Assembly: GCA_944386985.1 (NCBI GenBank)
Contig: CALXDD010000001.1
Span: 186,001 to 250,000, forward strand
Direction of reading: 5' to 3'
From: an uncultured Oscillospiraceae bacterium
GTDB lineage: Bacteria > Bacillota > Clostridia > Oscillospirales > Oscillospiraceae
Length of the DNA: 64,000 nt
Both the position numbers and the translations under genes were made by a program. The notes beneath the pieces were generated by a model that was not told the DNA's origin, did no database searches, and worked only from the letters and a program-made list of their open reading frames with translations. The first letter of the stretch is position 1, and every line of letters starts with the position of its first letter. Of the stretch, positions 1-11,185 are shown in pieces.

Positions 1-8
1 GGCGTTTT

Positions 9-545
9 ATGGACCGGCAATGGCTGGAGGAGCAGCTTCGTGAGCTGCCCCTGGTGCAATATGAATTCTTCCCCACCGATACGCTGGTGTTCTCCCCCAA
101 GGTCCGCCACATCTGCCGGCAGGAGTGCGCCCAGTATAACCGCTCCTGGGCCTGTCCTCCGGCGGTGGGGGAGGTGGAGGACTGCGAGAACCGGTGCCGC
201 TCCTACCCAAACGCCCTGCTTTTGGTATCCATGGCGGAGGTGGAGGACGCCGCCGATCTGTCGAAGACCCTGCCCACCCGCCTGGCCCATGAGACCCTTA
301 CCCACCAGGTGCTGGATCTGGTGCGGCGGGACGGTACGGCGGCCATAGGTCTCTCCACAGAGTCCTGCGCCATCTGCGAAACGTGCGCCTGGCCGGAGGG
401 ACCCTGCCGCCACCCGGAGAAAATGCTCCCCTGTGTGGAGAGCCAGGGGATTTTGGTGACGGAGCTGGCGGAGCGCTTTGGCATCGACTTTCTGGCCGCC
501 CCCAATCTGGTCACCTGGTTCAGTCTGGTGCTGTACCGGAACTGA
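9..545 (+). CDS. DUF2284 predicted metal-binding protein
   Basis: This 178-residue protein matches the DUF2284 family of small cysteine-rich, presumably metal-binding cytosolic proteins of anaerobes; its biochemical role is unknown. The cysteines cluster as CRQEC and WACPP near residues 36-50, CENRC near 59-63, and a C-terminal CAICETC...GPC...MLPC group near 120-143, the usual pattern of the family. The first visible ATG is at position 9, but only eight bases lie upstream, so no ribosome site can be seen and the true start could lie outside the window. It ends just before a two-way terminator shared with the convergent ATP synthase operon, so it belongs to a separate unit. No signal peptide or membrane segment is visible. 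Confidence 0.75.
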   Translation: MDRQWLEEQLRELPLVQYEFFPTDTLVFSPKVRHICRQECAQYNRSWACPPAVGEVEDCENRCRSYPNALLLVSMAEVEDAADLSKTLPTRLAHETLTHQVLDLVRRDGTAAIGLSTESCAICETCAWPEGPCRHPEKMLPCVESQGILVTELAERFGIDFLAAPNLVTWFSLVLYRN

Positions 546-551
546 AAAAAG

Positions 552-597
552 CAGAACCCGTCCAAATGGACAGGTTCTGTTTCTTTTTATTTTTTTC
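552..597. terminator. Bidirectional rho-independent terminator
   Basis: An 11-bp stem (AGAACCCGTCC with GGACAGGTTCT, one G-U pair) carries a T-run on the plus side and an A-run on the other side. It can therefore end both the DUF2284 gene and the converging atp operon. Confidence 0.8.
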
Positions 598-1005
598 TCT
601 GATGACTCTTGGCCTCCAGGCGGGCTTTGGCCCGCTCCAGAGCCGCTCGGGAGAAGGTGTACTCCTGCTGATCGGTGGGGAGGGTCTGCAGCCGGTGCTG
701 GGCGCGCTCCATAGCCTGCCGGGCACGCTGCTCGTCGATCTCTCTGGGCCGCTCGGCGGTGGTTACCAGAAGGATGGTGGCCTCGGGCATCACCTCGGCG
801 AAGCCCTTGCCCACGGCGGCAAAGTGCCACATGCCGTCAGCGGTGCGGTACTTGAACACACCGCTCTCCACGGCCGTCACCATGGGCTCGTGACCGGCCA
901 GCACACCGTACAGTCCGTCCAGGGTGGGCAGCACCATGGATAAGCACTCCCCGCTGAAAAAGGTGCGCTCCGGCGTCACCACCTCCAGAAAGAAGGTGCG
1001 CTCCA

Positions 1006-1006
<1 letters not shown>
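587..1006 (-). CDS. atpC: F1Fo ATP synthase epsilon subunit
   Basis: This is the central-stalk epsilon subunit (139 aa) that couples gamma rotation to the catalytic head and can restrain ATP hydrolysis. The N-terminal beta-sandwich (LEVVTPERTFFSGE, residues ~7-20, and GLYGVLAGHEPMV, ~31-43) is typical. The C-terminal helical hairpin is rich in Arg and Ala (ARQAMERAQHRLQ and LERAKARLEA). Length is normal. Its ATG shares one base with the atpD stop (TAATG), so the two are translationally coupled. It is the last gene of the operon, and its stop lies within the T-rich flank of the terminator at 552-597. Confidence 0.95.
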
Positions 1007-3305
<2,299 letters not shown>

Positions 3306-3339
3306 AGCCGCTCACCTCCTCCCATTGGACTCAAGCAGG

Positions 3340-5073
3340 TCATTTCAGAGTCTCCTTGCAGGAGAGCAGCGCCTCCCGAATGGTCTCGGCGGCCACGCCG
3401 CTGAGGGCGCCGGTCTCCTCGATGCTCTGGAGAACGTCGCTGTGCTCCGTCTCCATCTGCTCCATGAAGGACTCGGCGAAGGAGCCGATCTGCTCCACGG
3501 GCACGTCGTCCAGGAGACCCTGGGTGGCCACATAGAGAAGGGTGGCCTGGCGGCTCACGGTCATGGGGTGGTACTGGGGCTGCTTGAGGAGCTCCAGAAG
3601 CCGCTTGCCGTGGTCCAGGACCTGCTGGGTGGCCTTGTCAAGGTCGGAGGAGAACTGGGTGAAGACCTCCAGCTCTCTGAACCGTGCCAAATCGATACGC
3701 AGGGTACCGGCGGTCTTCTTGATGGCCCGGGTCTGGGCGGCGCCGCCCACACGGGACACGGAGAGCCCTACGTTGATGGCGGGGCGCTGGCCGGCGAAGA
3801 AGAGGCCGGACTCCAGATAAATCTGGCCGTCGGTGATGGAGATAACGTTGGTGGGGATGTAGGCGGACACGTCGCCGGCCTGGGTCTCAATGATGGGCAG
3901 AGCCGTCATGGAGCCGCCGCCGTACTCCTCGGTGAGGCGGCAGGCCCGCTCCAGAAGGCGGCTGTGCAGATAGAACACGTCGCCGGGGTAGGCCTCACGG
4001 CCGGGGGACCGCTTGAGCAGCAGGCTCAAGGTGCGGTAGGCCACAGCATGCTTGCTGAGGTCGTCGTAAACGATGAGCACATCCTTGCCCCGCTCCATGA
4101 AATACTCGCCCATGGCCGCGCCGGCGTAGGGGGCGATATACTGGAGGGAGGGACTGTCGCCTGCGGCGGCGGACACAATGATGCAGTGGTCCATGGCGCC
4201 CCGCTTGCGGAGGGTCTCCTGAACTCTCGCCACGGAGGAGGCCTTCTGGCCGATGGCCACATAGATGCAGATGACGCCGGTATCCTTCTGGTTGAGCATG
4301 GTGTCCACGGCGATGGCCGTCTTGCCGGTCTGCCGGTCGCCGATGATCAGCTCACGCTGGCCACGGCCGATGGGCACCATGGCGTCGATGGCCATGATAC
4401 CGGTCTGGAGAGGCACCGACACGGGCTCTCTCGTAATGACGCCGCCGGCCTCCCGCTCCACTGGGCGGAAGCCGTCGTTTTCAATGGGGCCCATGTCGTC
4501 AATGGGGCGGCCCAGGGCGTCCACGACGCGGCCCAGAAGGCCCTCGCCCACGGGCACCTCCACGGTGCGTCCGGTGCGGCGGACCATGCTGCCCTCGCCG
4601 ATGCCTTCGCTGTCGCCCAGCAGCACGATGCCCACAGTCTCGGTACGCAGGTCCATCACCATGCCCTGTTCGCCGTTGTCGAAGAGGACCTGCTCGCCGT
4701 ATACGGCCCGGGGCAGCCCCTTGGCCGTGACGATGCCGTCGCTGACCTCCGTCACCTCGCCCAGCTCAATGGGGTCCCGGGAGGGAGTAAAATCCTGAAT
4801 CTCCCGGTGGAGGGAGGCAATCAAATCCTTGGGGTCCTCAAAGGTGGTGGGGTTGCTCTTCAGCTTCTCCCCCATCTGGTGAATGCGTCCCTTGACGCTG
4901 TAATCATAGGTATAGCCGTCGGCGGTGAGAATAAATCCACCCAAGATGCTGGGATCAATGCGGATCTCCAGCTTGTCCGCCAACGTACCATGCTTTTCCT
5001 GCAGGAAGTTGAGCAGCCGCTGCTGTTGGGCCTGATCTGGCTCTTTCACACAGGTCAAAACACAGCTGTTCAT
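3340..5073 (-). CDS. atpA: F1Fo ATP synthase alpha subunit with N-terminal delta-like domain
   Basis: This 577-residue protein is about 70 residues longer than a normal alpha subunit. Residues ~80-577 are alpha: Walker A GDRQTGKT lies at 245-252, about 76 later than in E. coli alpha, and the family signature and C-terminal helical domain are present. Residues 1-75 resemble the C-terminal domain of delta (AtpH/OSCP), including [20 protein letters not shown] followed by [13 protein letters not shown], the typical GG-x-x-(V/I)-x-(D)-x-S-(V)-(K/R)-GR-(L/I) ending. No separate atpH lies between atpF and atpA, where delta normally sits. The delta N-terminal six-helix domain is not seen anywhere in the operon. 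The start overlaps the atpF stop by four bases. I infer a fused peripheral-stalk/head subunit; a sequence error is unlikely because the frame is continuous across 1.7 kb. Confidence 0.93.
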   Translation of the reverse strand: MNSCVLTCVKEPDQAQQQRLLNFLQEKHGTLADKLEIRIDPSILGGFILTADGYTYDYSVKGRIHQMGEKLKSNPTTFEDPKDLIASLHREIQDFTPSRDPIELGEVTEVSDGIVTAKGLPRAVYGEQVLFDNGEQGMVMDLRTETVGIVLLGDSEGIGEGSMVRRTGRTVEVPVGEGLLGRVVDALGRPIDDMGPIENDGFRPVEREAGGVITREPVSVPLQTGIMAIDAMVPIGRGQRELIIGDRQTGKTAIAVDTMLNQKDTGVICIYVAIGQKASSVARVQETLRKRGAMDHCIIVSAAAGDSPSLQYIAPYAGAAMGEYFMERGKDVLIVYDDLSKHAVAYRTLSLLLKRSPGREAYPGDVFYLHSRLLERACRLTEEYGGGSMTALPIIETQAGDVSAYIPTNVISITDGQIYLESGLFFAGQRPAINVGLSVSRVGGAAQTRAIKKTAGTLRIDLARFRELEVFTQFSSDLDKATQQVLDHGKRLLELLKQPQYHPMTVSRQATLLYVATQGLLDDVPVEQIGSFAESFMEQMETEHSDVLQSIEETGALSGVAAETIREALLSCKETLK

Positions 5074-5540
5074 TTTGCTTCACGCTCCTCCTGCAAAAAA
5101 TCATCGATGGCGGTGTCGCTCTGCTCGGCCACCTTGGCAGCGGCCTCCACCACCAGGGAAGCCACCTCCTCCCGCACGCTCTTGAGCATGACCTCCCGGT
5201 CATGGCGGTTGCGCTCGGCGCCGGCGTTCATCACCTTCTTGGCCTCGGTCTGGGCGTCGGCCACAGTCTTCTGATAGACCTCCTGGCTCTGGGCCTTGGC
5301 CTGACTGAGCAGCTGAGAGGCCTGCTGGCGGGACTGGGCCATCTGCTCTTCATACTGAGCCTTCAGTTCCTCCGCCTCTTTGCGCTGCTTTTCCGCCTGC
5401 TCCAAATTCTCCTGTACGGTCTTGGCCCGGCTCTCTAAGATGTCGTTGATGGGCTTAAAGAGGAATTTCTTCATAGCCAAGAAGAGGATCAGCAGGTTGA
5501 TCAATGTAAATAGGATCGTATATGGATCGATGTTCAGCAC
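5070..5540 (-). CDS. atpF: F1Fo ATP synthase subunit b
   Basis: This is the peripheral-stalk subunit b (156 aa). A single N-terminal membrane helix (residues ~8-27, [20 protein letters not shown]) is followed by a long charged coiled coil ([19 protein letters not shown] and onward) to the C terminus. In most ATP synthases its end binds delta; here the only delta-like segment is fused to alpha, so the b-alpha contact is probably altered. It lies 40 bp after atpE and overlaps atpA by four bases. Confidence 0.93.
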   Translation of the reverse strand: MLNIDPYTILFTLINLLILFLAMKKFLFKPINDILESRAKTVQENLEQAEKQRKEAEELKAQYEEQMAQSRQQASQLLSQAKAQSQEVYQKTVADAQTEAKKVMNAGAERNRHDREVMLKSVREEVASLVVEAAAKVAEQSDTAIDDFLQEEREAK

Positions 5541-5580
5541 GTCTTCCCGTCTCCTTTTCCCAAATTCTTCCGGGTTCGGA

Positions 5581-5796
5581 TTACTGCAGGAAGATCAGGA
5601 CCAGGGCCGTGATAAAGCCGTAAATGGCGGTGGCCTCAGCCAGGGCGCAGCCCACGATCAGAGAGCTACGGATCTGTCCGGCAGCCTCGGGCTGGCGGGC
5701 AATGGCCTCGGTGGCCTTACCGGTAGCAAATCCAATTCCGATACCGGCACCCACGCCGGTCAGCACCGCGATTGCGGCTCCAATTGCAACAGTCAT
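5581..5796 (-). CDS. atpE: F1Fo ATP synthase subunit c
   Basis: This is the proteolipid ring subunit (71 aa): two membrane helices joined by the polar loop ARQPEA (residues 33-38). The ion-carrying carboxylate is Glu54 in LAEATAIYG. At the position of the Na+-ligand Gln of Ilyobacter c (GVGQG) this protein has Ile21 (GIGIG), and the Ser after the Glu is Ala55, so H+ rather than Na+ coupling is inferred. The start at 5796 is set by CAGGAGG seven to nine bases upstream; the longer open frame to 5880 has no ribosome site and runs into the atpB end. Confidence 0.95.
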   Translation of the reverse strand: MTVAIGAAIAVLTGVGAGIGIGFATGKATEAIARQPEAAGQIRSSLIVGCALAEATAIYGFITALVLIFLQ

Positions 5797-5845
5797 CGTA
5801 TGTAACCTCCTGAAAATTAGTAACAAGTAAATGGTCTGATGAGGC

Positions 5846-6544
5846 TTATGCCTCTTCCTCCTCCAGAGACTCCCCGACAAACAGGGCTGTGAGGAATACG
5901 AACACGACGGTCTGGATCAGTCCGTCGAAAATGTCGAAATACAGGCTGAACACCACAGGCACGCCCACAGGTACCAGCAGCTTTACCAGCTCCATGACCA
6001 CAAAGGCGGCCATCACGTTACCAAACAGCCGCATACACAGGCTCAAAGGACGAATACCGATCTCCATGATGTTGATGGGCAGCATGATGGGAGAGGGCTC
6101 AATGAACTTGTGCAGTCCGCCCTTCAGTCCCTTGAAGCGGAACAGCGCTCCGTAGATCAGCACCACGCTGGTCAGTGCCAGCGCCAGCGTTACGTTCAGG
6201 TTTTTGGTGGGGGGCACCAAACCCAGAAGTCCGCTGAGATCGCAAAAGCCGATGAACAGCGCAACGGTTCCCAGCCACGGAGCAAAGCATTTCCCGTGAC
6301 GGCCGATGTTGTTGACACAAAAGCCGTTCATGAAATCTACGAAATACTCCAGAACCAGCTGGGCCTTGCCGGGCCGTTCCTTCTTCAGATTTCTGGTCAG
6401 CGCAAACATCACAACAATCAGTATGACCATGAGAATCCAGCTGACCAGCACCGACTGCGATACGGGGATCCCTCCGAAAATCGGGATGGTGAACGCCGTG
6501 GGATTTTGCAGTTGGGCAGTCAGCTCTTCCTTAATATGTTCCAC
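5846..6544 (-). CDS. atpB: F1Fo ATP synthase subunit a
   Basis: This is membrane subunit a (about 232 aa), which forms the proton half-channels beside the c ring. The essential Arg lies in [19 protein letters not shown], and the C-terminal helix reads [20 protein letters not shown]. Five to six membrane helices are visible. Two GTG codons could start it: the one at 6553 touches the AGGAGG site, while the one at 6544 lies eight bases after it, so 6544 is preferred. It is the first gene of the operon; no atpI or atpZ precedes it. Confidence 0.93.
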   Translation of the reverse strand: MEHIKEELTAQLQNPTAFTIPIFGGIPVSQSVLVSWILMVILIVVMFALTRNLKKERPGKAQLVLEYFVDFMNGFCVNNIGRHGKCFAPWLGTVALFIGFCDLSGLLGLVPPTKNLNVTLALALTSVVLIYGALFRFKGLKGGLHKFIEPSPIMLPINIMEIGIRPLSLCMRLFGNVMAAFVVMELVKLLVPVGVPVVFSLYFDIFDGLIQTVVFVFLTALFVGESLEEEEA

Positions 6545-6668
6545 AAATCTCACCTCCTGACTTGCCTGAACTACCTTACTCGCCCTGTCGAAAAAAGGAA
6601 ACCCTTTCCAAAGTAAACAAAATAATCGTCCTAAAAAAAATAAATGTGCTAAAAGGCGTTAAGAAAAA

Positions 6669-6698
6669 TTGACAGGACTGGTAAATCGGGGATATACT
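6669..6698 (+). promoter_or_regulatory. Sigma-A promoter of the CitA/DcuS-like two-component operon
   Basis: TTGACA at 6669-6674 and TATACT at 6693-6698 are separated by 18 bases. They face the sensor kinase gene and lie in the divergent region shared with atpB. No equally clear promoter for the atp operon is visible on the other strand. Confidence 0.75.
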
Positions 6699-6758
6699 TG
6701 ACATATAAGTCCATAGTACGGAGGAATTTATTGCAGGAAAAAAGAGGGAGGATGCGCC

Positions 6759-8372
6759 ATGCAGGAACGAAATCGCACGCTTCGCAGTCAACTGACCAAC
6801 ATGAATCTGATTCTGGTAATCACTACAGCACTTCTTGCCCTTGTCGGCACGATGATCCTGACGCTGCGGATTGAGTTCCATGCCATCGACACCAATCTGA
6901 CCAACTCCGCTCTGGTGCTGGCGCAGCTGCCCCAGGTACGCCGTGCCCTCACCGGGGAGACGGACACCGACTGGCTCACCGGCTATCTGGATTCCACCAT
7001 CTCCGCCGTGGACGGCATCGACCTCATTCTGGTGGCGGACACGGATGCCCGGCTTCTCTACAGCCCGGAGGCGGAACACATCGGCCAGACCTACCAGGGC
7101 AGCGCCTGGATGGACACTCTGGAGGGGAAGCGGTACGTCGCGGGCGCCGAGGGGCTGGAGACGGCGGAGCGGTGCGCCTTCGTTCCGGTGGAGACGGAGG
7201 ACGGCTCCATTGTGGGCTTTGTGGCGGTGGGGATCTACACCCGCAGCGTCCGGGCCCTGGTGGGCAGCACAGTCGTACAGTTTCTGGTAGTGGCGGCGGC
7301 AGCCTGCCTTCTGGGCATCCTTCTGTCCCGCCGGATGACCAGCCGCATCAAGCACACCCTTATGGGCTATGAGCCCGACGACTTCCGCCGCCTCTTCCAC
7401 CGGCAGGAGGTGGTGCTGGAGTCTCTGGAGGAGGGCATTGTGGCCATTGACCGCAGCGGCCGCATCATCTACCTCAACTCCGCCGCGGTAAAGCTCTTCG
7501 GCCTGAAGAGCCGGGAGGCGGCGGTGGGCCGCTCCGCCAAGGAGCTGAATCAGAACAGCACCCTCAACCGGCTTTTAAGAACGGGCAAACCGGAGCACAA
7601 TGTGAGTATCAACGACCTGCCCGGCGGCCGGGTGCTGTCGGACCGCCTGCCCATCTGCCAGGACGGCAAGGTGGTGGGCGCGGTGGCTATTTTCCGGGAC
7701 CGGACGGAGATGACCCGTCTGGCGGAGAATCTCACCGGCGTGCAGCACATGGTGGAGGCCATGCGGGCCTATACCCACGAGTTTATGAACAAGCTCCATG
7801 TGATTCACGGACTTCTCCAGATGGGGAAGACGGACATGGCCATGGAGTATATCATGGACATTACCCACACCCAGCACCAGGCAGTGAGCCGTGTGATGGA
7901 CCGAATCGGAGACCCCACCACGGCGGCGCTGCTGGTGGGCAAGACCAGCCGGGCGGCGGAGCTTGGCATCCGAATGATCTTAGAGCCGGGCAGTTCTCTG
8001 TCCGCCGACAGCCGCTTCCTGCCCAGCGCTGTGCTGGTGACCATCCTCGGAAATCTCTTAGACAACGCCATCGAGAGCCTCAATCTCTCCGGCTGTTCCC
8101 TCAAGGAGATCACCGTCACCATCCGGGAGGACCAGGAGGGCCTCTTCCTCTGCGTGGAGGACACGGGCCCCGGCATCTCCTCCACAGTGATGCCCCACAT
8201 CTTTGAAACCGGATTCTCCACCAAGGGCGAGTCCCGGGGCACCGGGCTGAGCCTGGTGAAGGAGCTGACGGATACCTACCACGGTCAGATCCGGGTGGAG
8301 ACGGAGCTGGATGTAGGCGCAGTTTTCTACGTCACCTTCCGCAAGGACCAGGGAGAGGAGGCAAAAGCATGA
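6759..8372 (+). CDS. CitA/DcuS-family sensor histidine kinase
   Basis: This 537-residue membrane kinase is of the citrate/C4-dicarboxylate sensor type. One membrane helix lies at residues ~14-35, then an extracytoplasmic Cache-type domain (~36-165) with LGTRY-like segments, then a second helix (VVQFLVVAAAACLLGILLS, ~168-186). A PAS domain follows (~210-320). The phospho-acceptor region is of the Spo0B/DcuS type (AYTHEFMNKLHVIHGLLQMG, His340), and the ATPase domain carries NLLDNAIES, DTGPGI and GTGLSLV. It overlaps the response regulator by four bases. The ligand is probably a di- or tricarboxylate by family, but no transporter or metabolic target is adjacent. Confidence 0.88.
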   Translation: MQERNRTLRSQLTNMNLILVITTALLALVGTMILTLRIEFHAIDTNLTNSALVLAQLPQVRRALTGETDTDWLTGYLDSTISAVDGIDLILVADTDARLLYSPEAEHIGQTYQGSAWMDTLEGKRYVAGAEGLETAERCAFVPVETEDGSIVGFVAVGIYTRSVRALVGSTVVQFLVVAAAACLLGILLSRRMTSRIKHTLMGYEPDDFRRLFHRQEVVLESLEEGIVAIDRSGRIIYLNSAAVKLFGLKSREAAVGRSAKELNQNSTLNRLLRTGKPEHNVSINDLPGGRVLSDRLPICQDGKVVGAVAIFRDRTEMTRLAENLTGVQHMVEAMRAYTHEFMNKLHVIHGLLQMGKTDMAMEYIMDITHTQHQAVSRVMDRIGDPTTAALLVGKTSRAAELGIRMILEPGSSLSADSRFLPSAVLVTILGNLLDNAIESLNLSGCSLKEITVTIREDQEGLFLCVEDTGPGISSTVMPHIFETGFSTKGESRGTGLSLVKELTDTYHGQIRVETELDVGAVFYVTFRKDQGEEAKA

Positions 8373-9049
8373 GCTATGAAGTGGTCATCGCAGAGGACGA
8401 TCCCATGATCTCCCTGCTCAACCGGAGCTTTGTGGAGAAGGACCGGCGCTTCACCGTGATTCAGGAATTCCGGGACGGCCGGGCCGCCCTGCGGTGGTTT
8501 CGGGAGCACACGGCGGATCTTCTGGTGCTGGACGTATTTATGCCCGGCCTTACCGGGCCGGAGCTTCTCCGGCGGCTGCGGGCCATGGAGCGGTCGGTGG
8601 ACGTCATTATGATCACCGCCGCCAACGACGCCCGGACGGTAGATTCCCTTTTGAAGCTGGGGGTGGTGGACTATCTGGTGAAGCCCTTCACCCAGGAGCG
8701 GCTGCAGCAGGCGCTCAACACCTTCTGCCTCCACCGGGAGAATCTCCAGGGCAGCGTCACCCAGCAGGATCTGGACGCCCTCTTCGCCCCACAGGTCCCG
8801 GCGGGAACCCTTCCCAAGGGACTTCAGGAGCAGACCATGGAGCGGGTTCGCTCCTGTCTTCTGGCCACCGGCGCCGACGGCTGCACCAGCGACGCCCTGG
8901 CCGCCGCCGCAGGTCTTTCCGCGGTGACGGTGCGGCGGTATATGAACTACCTGGTGGAGCATGGCGAGGCCCTCAGCCGCATCAACTACGACACCGGCGG
9001 CCGCCCCTCGGTGAGCTATTTCCCGCCGGAGGAAACTAAGGCAACCTGA
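8369..9049 (+). CDS. CitB/DcuR-family response regulator
   Basis: This is the cognate regulator (226 aa) of the preceding kinase. The receiver domain (residues 1-~120) has the acidic pair EDD near residue 8, the phospho-acceptor Asp in LLVLDVFMPGLTG near 54, and the KPF lysine near 104. The C-terminal region (~150-215) is a winged-helix type HTH seen in CitB/DcuR proteins (LAAAAGLSAVTVRRYMNYL, then GRPSVSYF). A GAGG site precedes the ATG. The targets are not evident; the next gene is a GH13 enzyme 36 bp downstream and could be in the same transcript. Confidence 0.88.
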   Translation: MSYEVVIAEDDPMISLLNRSFVEKDRRFTVIQEFRDGRAALRWFREHTADLLVLDVFMPGLTGPELLRRLRAMERSVDVIMITAANDARTVDSLLKLGVVDYLVKPFTQERLQQALNTFCLHRENLQGSVTQQDLDALFAPQVPAGTLPKGLQEQTMERVRSCLLATGADGCTSDALAAAAGLSAVTVRRYMNYLVEHGEALSRINYDTGGRPSVSYFPPEETKAT

Positions 9050-9085
9050 CCATCCCCTTTCAATTCATACAGGAGGTTTCATCCT

Positions 9086-10411
9086 ATGTCTCACATCTGT
9101 CCCCGCTGGTTTGAGGAGGCTGTCCTCTACCAGATCTATCCCCTGGGTCTCTGCGGCGCCCCCCAGGAAAACGACGGCGTCACTGTTCCCCGCATCCGCC
9201 AAATTCTCAAATGGGTGGACCATATCAAGGCTCTGGGGGCCACCACCGTCCTCTTCAACCCCCTCTTTGAGAGCGACCGCCACGGCTACGACACCCGGGA
9301 CTACACCAAAGTGGACTGCCGCCTGGGGACCAACGAGGACTTCAAGGCCGTCTGCGACGCCCTTCACGAGGCGGGTCTCCGGGTGATGCTGGACGGCGTC
9401 TTCAACCATGTGGGCCGGGGCTTCTGGGCCTTCCGGGACGTACAGGAGAAGCGGTGGGACAGCCCTTATAAGGACTGGTTCCACATCAGCTTTGACGGCA
9501 ATTCCAACTACAACGACGGCTTCTGGTACGAGGGCTGGGAGGGCCACTATGAGCTGGTGAAGCTGAATCTCCGCAACGAGGCGGTGATCACCCACCAGTT
9601 CGACGCCATCCGCCGCTGGGTGGACGAGTTCGGCATCGACGGCCTGCGCCTTGATGTGGCCTACTGCTTAGACGAGGACTATCTCCGCCGCCTGCGGCAG
9701 TTTGCCAATTCCATCAGTCCCGACTTCGTCCTCATGGGGGAGACTCTCCACGGGGACTACAACCGCTGGTGCGCCGGCGACAAGTGCCACAGTGTCACCA
9801 ACTACGAGTGCTACAAGGGCCTCTGGTCCAGCTTCAACTCCATGAACCTCTTTGAGATCGGCCACAGCCTCACCCGCCAGTTCGGCCCGGAGCAGTGGAC
9901 CATCTACAAGGGTCTGCCCCTCCTCAGCTTCTTAGACAACCACGATGTGGAGCGCATCGCCTCCCGCCTGACCAATCCCAAACACCTGGTTCCCGCCTGG
10001 GGTCTTCTCTTCGGCATGCCCGGAGTTCCGGCGATCTACTACGGCAGCGAGTGGGGCATTCCCGGGAAAAAGAGCGACGGCGACCAGGCTCTCCGCCCGG
10101 CCATTGAGGAGCCGGAGGAGAATGAACTCACCAAATTTATCGCCCGCTTGTCCGCCGCCCGGCGGCAGAGTCCTGCCCTCTGCCATGGCAGCTTCCGCAT
10201 TGTGGTGATGACCAATCGCCAGCTGATTTTTGAGCGGGAAGCGGAGGGCGAGCGGGTGTTGGTAGCCATTAACGCCGACGACCAGCCCTACACCGCCCAC
10301 TTTGACGCCCGGGCCGGCCGGGCCACGGACCTCATCACCGGCGGCCTCCACGACTTCGGCGGCGGCAGCGAGATGCCCCCCTGCAGCGCCGCCTTCTGGC
10401 GCACGGAGTAA
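9086..10411 (+). CDS. GH13 alpha-amylase family glycosidase (cytosolic)
   Basis: This 441-residue glycoside hydrolase family 13 enzyme likely acts on short alpha-glucans or maltodextrins. The (beta/alpha)8 motifs are in order: DGVFNHVGRG (~109-118), GLRLDVAYC with nucleophile Asp190, LMGETLHGD with acid/base Glu219, and LDNHDVERI with Asp287. It lacks an N-terminal CBM34 or CBM48 module and a signal peptide, so it is a short, cytosolic version related to cyclomaltodextrinase/neopullulanase. A perfect AGGAGG lies nine bases before the ATG. The exact substrate cannot be fixed from sequence alone. Confidence 0.88.
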   Translation: MSHICPRWFEEAVLYQIYPLGLCGAPQENDGVTVPRIRQILKWVDHIKALGATTVLFNPLFESDRHGYDTRDYTKVDCRLGTNEDFKAVCDALHEAGLRVMLDGVFNHVGRGFWAFRDVQEKRWDSPYKDWFHISFDGNSNYNDGFWYEGWEGHYELVKLNLRNEAVITHQFDAIRRWVDEFGIDGLRLDVAYCLDEDYLRRLRQFANSISPDFVLMGETLHGDYNRWCAGDKCHSVTNYECYKGLWSSFNSMNLFEIGHSLTRQFGPEQWTIYKGLPLLSFLDNHDVERIASRLTNPKHLVPAWGLLFGMPGVPAIYYGSEWGIPGKKSDGDQALRPAIEEPEENELTKFIARLSAARRQSPALCHGSFRIVVMTNRQLIFEREAEGERVLVAINADDQPYTAHFDARAGRATDLITGGLHDFGGGSEMPPCSAAFWRTE

Positions 10412-10444
10412 AACCGCCCATTTTACAGAAAGGAAGAGATTACT

Positions 10445-10969
10445 ATGTCCTCTTACCGGCTGAGCAACCGCCGTCCCCCCATCGCGATTCTGTACCTTTT
10501 GGCAGGTGTCGTTTTGATCTTGTACCCGGAGATGAGCAGCAAGCTCTTCTGCTGGGGCGTGGGGGCCCTGGCCCTGTTCTACGCCGCCGCAGGCTTCTAC
10601 CGCTATTACAAGGCCAAGCGCTCCGGCATCCTCCTCTACGGCGAGGTCATTGTGGCCCTGCTGCTGGCGGTGCTGGGCGCGGTGTGCCTGTTCTTCCCCA
10701 GGACCATTCTGTCCTTCCTGCCCTTCACCTTAGGCTGCCTTCTGCTGCTGGTGGGGCTGATGAAGGTCCCCAGCGCCTGGCAGGCGGTGCGGGAACATCT
10801 GCCCATGGCCTGGTTTACGGTGCTGCTGGCCATTGTGCCCATTTTTCTGGGGGGCGTGCTGTTCTTCAACCCCTTTGCCGCGGTGAAGAGCGTGGTCCTC
10901 TTCTTCGGCATCAGCCTGGCTGCCGCCGGGATCTGCGATCTTATTGACACCTATTTCACCCGCCGCTGA
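10445..10969 (+). CDS. DUF308 (HdeD-like) membrane protein
   Basis: This 174-residue integral membrane protein has about six hydrophobic helices arranged in pairs, with short basic loops such as YYKAKRSG, as in the DUF308/HdeD family. The function of the family is not established outside acid-stress HdeD of E. coli. It lies 33 bp after the GH13 gene, probably co-transcribed, and is followed by a strong terminator. Confidence 0.75.
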   Translation: MSSYRLSNRRPPIAILYLLAGVVLILYPEMSSKLFCWGVGALALFYAAAGFYRYYKAKRSGILLYGEVIVALLLAVLGAVCLFFPRTILSFLPFTLGCLLLLVGLMKVPSAWQAVREHLPMAWFTVLLAIVPIFLGGVLFFNPFAAVKSVVLFFGISLAAAGICDLIDTYFTRR

Positions 10970-11041
10970 AACCCATGTCCCCGGCGGAAACTCGTATTTC
11001 CCCTTCGAATTTTGGGCAGGGAGGGGTTCTCCCTCCTCATA

Positions 11042-11075
11042 AAAACGCCGCTGACTGTGGATCAGCGGCGTTTTC
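11042..11075 (+). terminator. Rho-independent terminator after the DUF308 gene
   Basis: A 13-bp perfect stem (AAAACGCCGCTGA with TCAGCGGCGTTTT) and a 7-base loop are followed by a short pyrimidine run. It closes the kinase-to-DUF308 unit. Confidence 0.85.
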
Positions 11076-11149
11076 CTTTACTGTTTTGCCATTTCGTCCA
11101 ATATCCTCTGCTGATTCTAAAAAAAATTATTAATTTCTAACAAAAATTC

Positions 11150-11178
11150 TTGCGTTTTCTTAACGGGATCTTTATACT
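11150..11178 (+). promoter_or_regulatory. Sigma-A promoter of the purine permease gene
   Basis: TTGCGT at 11150-11155 and TATACT at 11173-11178 are separated by 17 bases. The predicted transcript would begin at about 11185, exactly at the base of the folded leader. Confidence 0.78.
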
Positions 11179-11185
11179 ATAGGCA

